A stretch of 26,690 bases of DNA, taken from NCBI GenBank assembly GCA_023430565.1, contig JAEZAD010000011.1, positions 1-26,690 of the forward strand, read 5' to 3'. This DNA is from Verrucomicrobiota bacterium (GTDB lineage Bacteria > Verrucomicrobiota > Verrucomicrobiia > Opitutales > Opitutaceae). Within the stretch, counting starts at the first letter, position 1, and the number at the start of each line of letters is the position of its first letter. The position numbers and the translations under genes are program-made. Shown piece by piece: positions 7,978 through 15,421 of the stretch. The notes beneath the pieces are model-generated. The model was not told the DNA's origin. It worked only from the letters and a program-made list of their open reading frames with translations, and did no database searches.

Positions 7978-9075
7978 TTATTCGAAGAACAGGCGGCCTT
8001 GGGATTTGCGCTCGGAGGGGTTGTCGGCCTCCCAGTAGACGTCTTTTTGGATATCGTCCGGCGTGGGGAACGGGCTGGCCTCGGCAAAGTCGGCGGCGGT
8101 GTCGGCTTCGGCGCGGGCTTCGGTGTCGATCTTTTCGATGAGTTCGCCGTTCAAAACGCCCTCGGCGACGAGGATCTGTTGGAAGACCTGGATCGGATCC
8201 TTGGTGCGGCGGTATTCCTCGACCTCGTTTTTGCTGCGGTAGGTGTTGTCGGGATCGGCGACGGAGTGGCCGCGGTAGCGGTAAGTGCGAATCTCGACGA
8301 TGGACGGCTTGGATTCGTCGCGGGCGGCGCGGAGGAATTTATCCATGGTGGCGCGGACCTCATAGAGATCGTGACCCTCGCACTGGCCCCAATCCATGTG
8401 ATAACCGTCGGCGCGGCGGGAGAGATCGCCGGCGGAGGAGCGGGCCTGGCTGGTGCCCATGGAGTAGCCGTTGTTTTCGATGACGAAGACGACGGGCAAT
8501 TTCCAGAGGGCTGCGAGATTGTAGGCTTCGTGGACGGCGCCCTGATTGACGGCGCCGTCGCCCATGAACGCCATCGCGGCGCCCTTCAGGCCCTTGTATT
8601 TGATGCCGTAGGCGAGGCCGGCGCCGAGCGGGATCTGGCCGCCGACGATGCCGTGGCCGCCCCAGTAGTTTCGCGACGGATCGAAGTAGTGCATCGAGCC
8701 GCCCTTGCCCTTGGAGCAGCCGGTGGCTTTGCCGTAGAGCTCGGCCATGAGCGGCTTGGTGTCCATGCCGACGGCGATGGCGTGTCCGTGATCGCGATAC
8801 GCGGTGATGACGTGGTCGTTTTGGCCCATCAAGGAGCAGCAGGCGACGGCGACGGCTTCCTGACCGATGTAGAGATGGAGGAATCCGCCGATTTTCTTAG
8901 CCTGGTAGGCGCGAAGACTGCGCTCCTCGAAGCGGCGGATGCGGACCATCTTGCGATAGAGCTCGATCCTCTCCTCGCGACTCAGGCTGGCGTTAGCCGG
9001 AGCCTTCGCGTGCTCCGAGCTCTGAACGGGCGCGACGGATTTTTTTTCGGCGGTGGAAGTGGTCTTCTTACTCAC
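7978..9075 (-). CDS. pdhA: pyruvate dehydrogenase E1 component, alpha subunit
   Basis: This 365-residue subunit carries the thiamin-diphosphate motif GDGAVNQGAVHEAYNLA...IENN (GDG to NN). It also has the family blocks MVRIRRFEERSLRAYQ, GGFLHLYIGQEAVAV, GKGGSMHYFDPSRNYWGGHG and YRYRGHSVADPDNTYRS (active-site loop). With PdhB it oxidatively decarboxylates pyruvate and passes the acetyl group to the E2 lipoyl arm. The first 28 residues (SKKTTSTAEKKSVAPVQS and on) are a low-complexity, Lys/Ser/Ala-rich tail before the conserved domain. The only start giving the full domain is GTG at 9075; the next Met lies inside the conserved block. It is the first pdh gene, 112 bp after the Nudix gene on the same strand. 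E3 is not nearby and may be shared with other complexes elsewhere. Confidence 0.93.
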   Translation of the reverse strand: MSKKTTSTAEKKSVAPVQSSEHAKAPANASLSREERIELYRKMVRIRRFEERSLRAYQAKKIGGFLHLYIGQEAVAVACCSLMGQNDHVITAYRDHGHAIAVGMDTKPLMAELYGKATGCSKGKGGSMHYFDPSRNYWGGHGIVGGQIPLGAGLAYGIKYKGLKGAAMAFMGDGAVNQGAVHEAYNLAALWKLPVVFVIENNGYSMGTSQARSSAGDLSRRADGYHMDWGQCEGHDLYEVRATMDKFLRAARDESKPSIVEIRTYRYRGHSVADPDNTYRSKNEVEEYRRTKDPIQVFQQILVAEGVLNGELIEKIDTEARAEADTAADFAEASPFPTPDDIQKDVYWEADNPSERKSQGRLFFE

Positions 9076-9187
9076 GAGAGTGGTTCGTTTTGAGATGAAC
9101 GGGGAAGTGTCCGGCGGTTGTTCGAGAAATCAAGTGTTTGTTGCCCAAGGCGGCGCGAGGAGGAGGCGGGGCGCGTCAACGCGAGTG

Positions 9188-9685
9188 CTAGACGATTTCC
9201 TCGATGTCGACGGCGACGGGTTTTCCCGGAGCGCAGTCGGCGCGGAGGGCGACGAAGCGGTCGCGGTAACGGTCGTAGACCGGCCAGAGGGCGCTGCGGT
9301 CGGTTTCGGGGATCGGGAGCGCGGCGATTTCGTCGCGCGTGAAGAAGCCGAAGCGGCCCTCGAGGATGTCGGCCGGGAGCGAGGCGATCGGGAGGCGGCA
9401 GCGGAAGAGGAACATGAGCCAGTGCGATTGAGCCTCGTAGGCTTTTTCGGCGATCATCGCGAAGAGGTGGAGGTCGGCGGTCGAGATTTCGAGGCCGGTC
9501 TCTTCGCGGGTTTCGCGGACGGCGCATTCGAAGGGCGACTCGCCGGTGGCGGTTTCGAGTTTGCCGCCGATGGGGCTCCAGACGCCGAGATTGGGCGGTT
9601 TGGCGCGAAGGAGGAGCAGGTGCTGGCCCTGGGCATTTTCAAGGAAGACGAGAACGGCGATCTTATAAGGAAGGGCAGCGGACAT
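9188..9685 (-). CDS. Nudix hydrolase
   Basis: The 165-residue protein has a Nudix box at residues 41-64: GGKLETATGESPFECAV followed by RETREETGLE. The RE..EE.G core that binds Mg2+ is intact. The spacing between the first Gly and Glu is seven residues instead of five, a two-residue insertion. Nudix enzymes cleave nucleoside diphosphates linked to another group; the substrate cannot be told from the sequence. The W.PIGGK context resembles small housekeeping Nudix proteins. An ATG at 9841 would add 52 basic residues with no family look, so ATG 9685 was chosen. It precedes the pdh operon by 112 bp on the same strand and diverges from the pilus operon, so it may share the pdh transcript. Confidence 0.85.
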   Translation of the reverse strand: MSAALPYKIAVLVFLENAQGQHLLLLRAKPPNLGVWSPIGGKLETATGESPFECAVRETREETGLEISTADLHLFAMIAEKAYEAQSHWLMFLFRCRLPIASLPADILEGRFGFFTRDEIAALPIPETDRSALWPVYDRYRDRFVALRADCAPGKPVAVDIEEIV

Positions 9686-9805
9686 GAGGCGGGAGAGAAA
9701 CGCCGAGCGTGAAGCGGGGCGAGAGTCGCACAACGACTTTTTCGAAAAGGTGCGGCGGAGGGTGGAAGTGAGGCGTCGTCGCGAAATTGAGCGTGACGAC
9801 GCAAG

Positions 9806-9847
9806 CGACTTACACAAAGTCGGCACGTCCACTTCATGCAAGGCATG
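9806..9847. promoter_or_regulatory. two small palindromes in the Nudix / pilus divergent spacer
   Basis: The 281-bp spacer 9686-9966 separates divergent genes and must hold promoters both ways. It contains CGACTT-ACACA-AAGTCG (9806-9822, 6-bp arms) and CATGC-AAG-GCATG (9835-9847, 5-bp arms). A weak plus-strand promoter reading TTGAGC (9787-9792), 18 bp, TACACA (9811-9816) would place its -10 inside the first palindrome, as an operator might. Such short palindromes can occur by chance. No other feature was recognised in this spacer. Confidence 0.3.
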
Positions 9848-9966
9848 TGCGTCCTGCTCCTGCTCCGGCTGTCTGCGTTTATTCGATTCGGGTGCGCGTC
9901 GGGTGGGCCGTGCGTGGAAATGTGTGAGCGTGCGAGCAGGACCCGGGACGGAAGCGAGGGGCGGGC

Positions 9967-11526
9967 ATGACGCTTCGCGGGCTCATGCGCTGGCGGATGG
10001 CCGCGATCGATGCGGGTGGTGGGCGCCTGGCGTGGGCGAAGTTTGGGCGGACGGGCCGGGGACGGTTGACGATGGAGGCGTTTTCGTTGGCGACGGGGAG
10101 GAGTGAGCCGGACGCGGAAAGCCGGTGGGCGGATGAATGGGGTGAACAGTTGGCGGCCTTGGCGGGAAAGAGGCGGCGGGGAGAGGTGCACCTTGCGGTT
10201 CCGGGTCATCTGGCGTTGACGAAATTCGTCCGCACGCCGGCGGTCGGAAGATCGAAGGTGCGCGACGTCGCGCGGTTCGAGGCGTCGCAGACGATTCCGC
10301 ATTCGCTCGATGAGGTGGTGTGGGACTATGCGGTCCTGGCGAACGACGGGAGGGAGATCGAGCTGATGCTGACGGCGGCGAAACGCGACGCGGTCGACGG
10401 GTTGTGTGCGGCGGTGGAGGGCGGCGGGTTTCGCGTCATGCGCGCGCTGCCGTCCTGTTTCGCGCTGTGGCACTGTTACCGGCTGAACTACCCGGAAGCG
10501 AAGGAGGGGGTGCTGATCGTGGATGTCGGCGCGCGAACGACGGATCTCGTGTTCGTCCAGCCCGCGCGGTTTTTCGTGCGCACGCTGGCGTTTGCGGGAA
10601 GCGCGCTCGGGCCTGCGATGAGTGATATGGGCGGACCGTTTTCGGAGGAGCCGGCGGTGCGATTGCAGAGGGAAATTTCGCGGTCGTTGCTGAATGCGCG
10701 CCGGCAGGGAGCGATGCTCGAGCCGAAACGAATCCTGCTTTTGGCAGAAGGCGTGGAATTCGAGGGGTTGGCGGGGAGATTAAGTGCGACGGCAGGGTTG
10801 CCGGTGGAGCGGCTCGATGCGTTGCGGCGCGTGGAATTGTCGGCGGAGGCGGTCGCGAGTGGAGCGAAGGAAGCGGCGGGGCAGTTGGCGGGAGCGGTCG
10901 GATTGGCGGCGGCGGAACTGGCGGGAGAACGGAGGCCGGATTTGGCGCCGGAAACGTATCGCACGGCGGCGATCGCGCGCCGGCGGCGGCCGGTGTGGCT
11001 CGCGACGGCGGCGTTGCTGGTGGCGGCGTTGATGCCCCCGATCTGGCACTATGAGCGGGCGGGGCGAGCGGTGGAGCGACGGATGGCGGAGGTCGAGGCG
11101 GGACTTGCGCCGCTGCGGACGATCGCGAATCGGAATGCGGCCAATCTGCGACGACTGGAGGAGCAGCGGACGCGGCTCGAGCGCGTGCGCAGCGTGGTGG
11201 AGGCGCGGACGGCGTGGCCGCGGCTGTTGGCGGAGTTGCAGGACAATCTGGCGGGGAGCGGCGACGTGTGGTTGGACCGGCTCGCGATCGAACCGGCGGA
11301 TGACGAGGGGCCGCTGCGAGTGGCTGTGAGCGGGCGGATGCTCGATCGGGAACGGCCGAGGGAAAAAGCGGGGCCGGGCGTGTATGGACGCGTGAAGCGG
11401 CTATTGGAGAGTTTCGAAAATGCGGAGGGCGTGGCGGCGGTCGAGGACGCGCGTTTCGACAATAGTCGCAGCGGAATTCTCGGGTTCGATCTCACGCTGG
11501 TGCTCGCGGAAGGAGCGGGACTGTGA
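9967..11526 (+). CDS. pilM: type IV pilus assembly protein, PilM-PilN-like fusion
   Basis: The 519-residue product has two parts. Residues 1-320 look like PilM, the actin-like cytoplasmic protein of type IV pilus platforms, with an N-terminal phosphate-loop-like IDAGGGRLAWAKFG and a second one, VLIVDVGARTTDLVFV (about 183-196). A membrane helix follows at about 342-360 (VWLATAALLVAALMPPIW). Then come a probable coiled coil (about 365-425, rich in Glu/Arg) and a C-terminal globular region beginning WPRLLAELQDNLAGSGDVWL, as in PilN/GspL periplasmic parts. In most bacteria pilM and pilN are separate genes. Here one chain would span cytoplasm to periplasm. The ATG at 9967 has GAGG upstream; ATGs at 9985 and 9997 are alternatives. 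It is the first gene of a five-gene row and overlaps the next gene by four bases. Confidence 0.75.
   Translation: MTLRGLMRWRMAAIDAGGGRLAWAKFGRTGRGRLTMEAFSLATGRSEPDAESRWADEWGEQLAALAGKRRRGEVHLAVPGHLALTKFVRTPAVGRSKVRDVARFEASQTIPHSLDEVVWDYAVLANDGREIELMLTAAKRDAVDGLCAAVEGGGFRVMRALPSCFALWHCYRLNYPEAKEGVLIVDVGARTTDLVFVQPARFFVRTLAFAGSALGPAMSDMGGPFSEEPAVRLQREISRSLLNARRQGAMLEPKRILLLAEGVEFEGLAGRLSATAGLPVERLDALRRVELSAEAVASGAKEAAGQLAGAVGLAAAELAGERRPDLAPETYRTAAIARRRRPVWLATAALLVAALMPPIWHYERAGRAVERRMAEVEAGLAPLRTIANRNAANLRRLEEQRTRLERVRSVVEARTAWPRLLAELQDNLAGSGDVWLDRLAIEPADDEGPLRVAVSGRMLDRERPREKAGPGVYGRVKRLLESFENAEGVAAVEDARFDNSRSGILGFDLTLVLAEGAGL
11510..11515 (+). promoter_or_regulatory. Shine-Dalgarno deciding a GTG start
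   Basis: AAGGAG lies seven bases before GTG 11523. This GTG overlaps the preceding stop codon as GTGA (11523-11526). It is the clearest ribosome site in the window and selects the GTG over the ATG at 11547, which has none. The arrangement implies translational coupling. Confidence 0.7.
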
Positions 11527-12407
11527 GCAACGCGGGGGTCTTTCGAATGAAGCGCCGATTGCGATTTTCCGGTTTTGTGGCGGGGCTTGGGTTGGAGGCG
11601 GTGTTGATCGTGGCGGCCGGGTGGTGGTTGTGGCGGCAGCGGGAAACCGTCGAGCGCGCGAAGGCGGACCTCGGGGCGCGCGAAGCAGAGTGGCGGGCGC
11701 TGGTGCAGTCGCAGCCGGCGCCGACGGAAACCGTGGCGGCGGCGATCGAGGCGGAGGTGGCGCGAGGCGAGCGCGAAGGGAAACGGCTTTGGCGGATGTC
11801 GGGGTTGCAGGAACCGTCGTCTCCGTTGCTCGAGGGAAGGATGGAGGAGGCGTTTTTCGAAATTGCCGGCTTGGTGGAGCGAATGCGCGGGAGAGCGGCG
11901 GAGTGCGGCGTGAAGTTGAGCGAAGGGGAGCGATTTGGGTTCGCGGAATATGCGAAGATCGGACCGGACGCGTCGCGCGTGGCTGAGGTGCGCCGACAGA
12001 GACGACTGGCGGAGGCGGTGTTGGAGGCGTTGTTCGCGGCGGGGCCGCGGGAGCTGATGGGGTGTGGCCGGGGACGAAGTGTGGAGGAGGAAAGTCGATG
12101 GGCGATGCGGTCGGGCGAGGAGGAGTTTGAGATTGACCGTAGGCTCACGCTGGCGGTTCCGGGGGTGTTGGGCGCGACGGCGTATCGGGTGCGGTTCATC
12201 GGTCGGACGGAGACGCTGCGAGCGCTGCTAAACCGGCTGGCGCGTTCGGAACTGGCGATGGCGGTGAGAGAGGTCGAGGTGGAGGTGGCGGAAGACGATG
12301 GGATGCGCGAGCCGGACGCGCCGTGGGTGCGGAGCACGTGGTCGCGGTTCGCGGTGACGGTGGAGTATGTGGAAGCGGTCGAGGCACCGGAGGCGCCGGC
12401 GAGTTGA
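11523..12407 (+). CDS. membrane-anchored pilus-cluster protein, Amuc_1100-like architecture
   Basis: The 294-residue protein has an N-terminal membrane helix (about 16-38, FVAGLGLEAVLIVAAGWWLW) with a short basic cytoplasmic tail. A coiled coil rich in Glu/Ala/Arg (about 40-90) and a periplasmic globular region follow. The latter includes MEEAFFEIAGLVERMRGRAA, then FGFAEYAKIGPDASRV, and ends in a beta-rich stretch RFAVTVEYVEAVEA. This order, and the position beside a PilM-like gene and a secretin, match the Akkermansia muciniphila pilus-cluster protein Amuc_1100 as I recall it; the blocks F..E...L......C and LGF/FGF align in order. PilO/GspM-like proteins have the same layout. I infer a PilO-like inner-membrane platform role. 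The match is by architecture and order, not a computed alignment. Confidence 0.65.
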   Translation: MSNAGVFRMKRRLRFSGFVAGLGLEAVLIVAAGWWLWRQRETVERAKADLGAREAEWRALVQSQPAPTETVAAAIEAEVARGEREGKRLWRMSGLQEPSSPLLEGRMEEAFFEIAGLVERMRGRAAECGVKLSEGERFGFAEYAKIGPDASRVAEVRRQRRLAEAVLEALFAAGPRELMGCGRGRSVEEESRWAMRSGEEEFEIDRRLTLAVPGVLGATAYRVRFIGRTETLRALLNRLARSELAMAVREVEVEVAEDDGMREPDAPWVRSTWSRFAVTVEYVEAVEAPEAPAS

Positions 12408-12408
12408 A

Positions 12409-13263
12409 ATGAGCACGCGGCGAAACGATCTGGGGATGTTGGGCGGCGCGGCGCTGGTGTTGTTGGCGTCGGCGGTGTGGTTTGGCGCGCGCGAGGCGAA
12501 GATCGAGACGACGACGCGGTTGCTGCCGGTGGGGGAGTTCGAGACGTCGGGAACGCGAGCGGAGGAGAATGAAGGCGGGGAGTTTCATTGGAGGGCGCCG
12601 ACGGGCGACGACCGCGAGGGAGGGTGGACTTACGACGTGTTCACGCCGCCGGACATTTATTTCGATGAAACAAGCGGACGGTTCGTGGCGACCGCGCGGG
12701 AGGCGGAGGAGGTAAACGCGGGCATTGAGAAAACGGATACGGAGCCGGCGGGGTTGGAGCTTGTGCGTGTGATCACGCGGCCGTTTCGGGTGCAGTTGGT
12801 GGGATTCGCGGGCGGGCCGGGCGCGTATCTGGGAGTGTTCGAGGATGTGGCGACCGGAGAAACGTTTCTCGCTGGTGCGGGTGAGCGGGTCGAGCGGGCG
12901 GAGGTGACGATTCACGCTTTTACCGTGGAGCGAACGGAGGTCACGTGGCCCGAGAGCATGGCGGTGCAAACGCCCGTGGCCAAAGCGCGGGTGCGCGACG
13001 AACGGACGGGTGAGACGGTGGGGTTGACGAGCGCCGAGCGAACGTGGCGGGCGGAGCCGTTCGCGGTGGTCAGGGGCATCGCGGGGAGCGACGGGGAGCG
13101 CGAGGTGAGCACGGGCGAAGAGGTGTCGGTCGCCGGAGCGGTGTATCGCGTGGAAAAAATCGTCCTGGCGCCGCCGGCGATCGAACTGATGCGGGTTGAA
13201 GGGAAGTCGGAGGCGGGCGAGCCGGTGCGGCTGGTGGCAACGCTGATCAACGGGGCGCGATGA
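12409..13263 (+). CDS. single-helix periplasmic protein of the pilus cluster, function not assigned
   Basis: The 284-residue product begins with a basic tip and one membrane helix (about 10-26, LGGAALVLLASAVWFGA). The rest is periplasmic. Two similar-looking beta-rich sections follow the line YDVFTPPDIYFDETSGRF: one around residues 118-150 (FRVQLVGFAGGPGAYLGVF) and one at the end (VSVAGAVYRVEKIVLAPPAI). These may be small beta domains of the sort found in PilP/GspC, which link platform and secretin, but I do not recognise a named domain. It sits between the Amuc_1100-like gene (gap one base after its stop) and the secretin gene (gap seven), the place of Amuc_1099 in the Akkermansia cluster. 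The ATG at 12409 is preferred over 12367, which would add an Arg-rich tail overlapping the previous gene. Confidence 0.6.
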   Translation: MSTRRNDLGMLGGAALVLLASAVWFGAREAKIETTTRLLPVGEFETSGTRAEENEGGEFHWRAPTGDDREGGWTYDVFTPPDIYFDETSGRFVATAREAEEVNAGIEKTDTEPAGLELVRVITRPFRVQLVGFAGGPGAYLGVFEDVATGETFLAGAGERVERAEVTIHAFTVERTEVTWPESMAVQTPVAKARVRDERTGETVGLTSAERTWRAEPFAVVRGIAGSDGEREVSTGEEVSVAGAVYRVEKIVLAPPAIELMRVEGKSEAGEPVRLVATLINGAR

Positions 13264-13270
13264 AATTTTT

Positions 13271-15364
13271 ATGAGAAAAATCCAGCTGGTGTTGTGGTGC
13301 TCGATCGCAGGCGTCGCGGCGGGGTGGCCGAGTTTTCGGGCGTCGGCGCAAACGAGGGCGGGGCAGGTGGCCGAAGTGCGGGAGGGCGTGGGGGACGATG
13401 TGGCCCGGCGGGTGGCGAAAGGTCGGGCCCAGTATCTGGCCGGAGACTACGAGGCGGCGCGGGAGACGTTTCGAAACGTGGAGGTCGACGAACCGGGGCA
13501 CCGGGAGGCGGGCGTGTTTTTGCGTCGGATCGAGGAGTCGTGGGGTGCGATGGGGCGGAGCGATCGCGAAGTGACGAGGCGGCAGCTGTTGGAAGAGGTG
13601 GCGCGGAGTTGGGAGCGGCCGCGGGTTTTTGTCGAAAGCGGGCGTGATGCGGTTTCGGCGGTCGAAGCGGCGCCGCTGGAGGAGAAGTTGAACCGGATCG
13701 TGCTGCCGAACGTGAGCTTCACGCGGGTGGAGATCGGGCAGGTGGTGACGGCGTTGAGCGCGATTGCGGAGGAGTTCGACGACGTGAACGCAGCGTCGCG
13801 CGGGGTGAACATCGTGCTGCTGGATCCGGCGAACAAAGCGCCGGTGGTGACGCTGACCCTGCGCAACACGACGTTGAAACGCGTGCTGGATTTCGTGACG
13901 GAGTCGGTGGGTTACCAATACGAAGTTCAGGCGGACGCGGTGGTGGTGCGGCCGGGCGGCGAGACGTCGGCGCTGGAGACGGCGTTTTTTCCGGTCGCGC
14001 GGGCGACGGTGCTGCGGATGACCGGAGCGGGGGCACCGAGCGCGGCGGTGCGGGAGGACCGGTTTTCGTCGGCCGGGGCGAGCAACGAGCCGGAGGCACA
14101 TGTCACCGCGGAGAGCGCGGGAATCCGGGCGTTTTTGCAGCAGGCGGGCGTGGCGTTCGATGCGACGCCGGGGTCGAGTCTCGCCTACGACGGATCGGCG
14201 CTGATCGTGACGCACACGCCGCGCAACGTGGAGCGTATCCGTAATATCCTGACGCGCTACAACGACGTGCGGCAGGTGGAGATCGAGGCGAAGTTCATGG
14301 AAGTGCAGGAAGGCGCGCTGGAGGAACTGGGCGTGAACTGGAGCCTGGCGACGAAGACGACGCAGCGGAATGCGGGGGCGCAGGCGGTGTATGGGACGGG
14401 CGCGCGGACGCTCGCGGGTGCGTTCAGTCATTCGACCTCGAATCAACAAGGACGAATCGTGCGGCCGGCGGCGTTCAATGACGGAAACAACAACGGACTG
14501 CAGGACGAAGGCGAGGAGTCGACGCAGCAGGAGATCAACATTCCGATCGTGAACAACGCGCCGCGGATTCCGGGCGCGCCGGACCTGGCGCTCGGGGCCG
14601 GGCCGCTGGCGACGATTGCGGGCGTGATCGGGGAGTTCGACGTGAATGCGGTGGTGCGGGCGTTGTCGCAGCAGCAGGGGACGGATTTGTTGAGTGCGCC
14701 GAAGGTGACGGTGTTGTCGGGCAATCCGGCGACGATCACGGTGGCGCAGGAGATGCGTTATCCGCAGAGTTTCGGGCAGACGCAGAGCCAGGTGGGAACG
14801 GGCAGCGCGAGCGGCGGCGGATCGGCGGGGGTGGCGATCACGGCGGGGACGCCACAGGAGTTTACGGCGCGAAACGTCGGCGTGGAATTGCGGGTGACGC
14901 CCACGGTGGAGGAGGACGACTTCAGCATCAGTCTCGATTTGAACCCGCGGGTGACGGAGTTCGATGGGTTCGTGGAGTATGGCGGGCCGAGCATCGCGAT
15001 TTCAGGCAGCACGACGGTGACGGTGCCGTCGGGATTTTATCAGCCGATTTTCTCGGTGCGGGACATTTCGACGAAAGTGACGATCTGGGATGGGGCGACG
15101 CTGGTGATGGGTGGGTTGACGCGGGAGGAAGTGAAAAAGGTGAACGACAAAGTGCCGATTCTGGGCGACCTGCCGCTGCTGGGGCGGGCGTTTCGATCCA
15201 AGGGCGAAAGCGCCCAGAAACGGAATCTGTTGATCTTTGTGACGGCGAATCTGGTGAGCCCGGGCGGATCGCCGAAGAAGCAGCATTTGCGGAATGTATC
15301 CGCGAATTCGATCTATCGGAGCGCGGCGGTCGTGACACCGGGCGGGAGCGAGGAACGGGAATGA
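13271..15364 (+). CDS. pilQ: secretin, PilQ/GspD family outer-membrane channel
   Basis: The 697-residue protein starts with a signal peptide (LVLWCSIAGVAAGWPSF, cleavage near ASA-Q). Next is a TPR-like pair of helices (AKGRAQYLAGDYEAARETF). An STN/N0-like section follows around residues 180-225 (VVTLTLRNTTLKRVLDFV), then an N-domain with TPRNVERIRNILTRYNDVRQ and VEIEAKFMEVQEGALEELG. The C-terminal secretin domain ends in the hallmark KVPILGDLPLLGRAFRSKG and NLLIFVTANLVSPGG. Secretins form the multimeric outer-membrane gate for pili or type II secretion. A TPR stretch ahead of the N0 domain is less usual and may recruit other parts. No lipobox is present. The start has no Shine-Dalgarno but is fixed by the signal peptide. 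It is the fourth gene of the cluster. Confidence 0.9.
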   Translation: MRKIQLVLWCSIAGVAAGWPSFRASAQTRAGQVAEVREGVGDDVARRVAKGRAQYLAGDYEAARETFRNVEVDEPGHREAGVFLRRIEESWGAMGRSDREVTRRQLLEEVARSWERPRVFVESGRDAVSAVEAAPLEEKLNRIVLPNVSFTRVEIGQVVTALSAIAEEFDDVNAASRGVNIVLLDPANKAPVVTLTLRNTTLKRVLDFVTESVGYQYEVQADAVVVRPGGETSALETAFFPVARATVLRMTGAGAPSAAVREDRFSSAGASNEPEAHVTAESAGIRAFLQQAGVAFDATPGSSLAYDGSALIVTHTPRNVERIRNILTRYNDVRQVEIEAKFMEVQEGALEELGVNWSLATKTTQRNAGAQAVYGTGARTLAGAFSHSTSNQQGRIVRPAAFNDGNNNGLQDEGEESTQQEINIPIVNNAPRIPGAPDLALGAGPLATIAGVIGEFDVNAVVRALSQQQGTDLLSAPKVTVLSGNPATITVAQEMRYPQSFGQTQSQVGTGSASGGGSAGVAITAGTPQEFTARNVGVELRVTPTVEEDDFSISLDLNPRVTEFDGFVEYGGPSIAISGSTTVTVPSGFYQPIFSVRDISTKVTIWDGATLVMGGLTREEVKKVNDKVPILGDLPLLGRAFRSKGESAQKRNLLIFVTANLVSPGGSPKKQHLRNVSANSIYRSAAVVTPGGSEERE

Positions 15365-15421
15365 GGGGGGCGGCTTGAAGATTTCGCGTGCGCGGCGACG
15401 CAACGGGGACAGGTTGAAGGC

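Noticed and set aside
9686..9841. N-terminal extension of the Nudix protein from the ATG at 9841
   Set aside because: The added 52 residues are Arg/Ser-rich without similarity to a domain, and the family start fits ATG 9685.
9684..10106. Plus-strand frame with a cysteine-rich KACASCSCSGC stretch before the pilus operon
   Set aside because: It overlaps the start of the Nudix gene and the PilM gene in another frame, has no ribosome site and no repeated metal-binding pattern.
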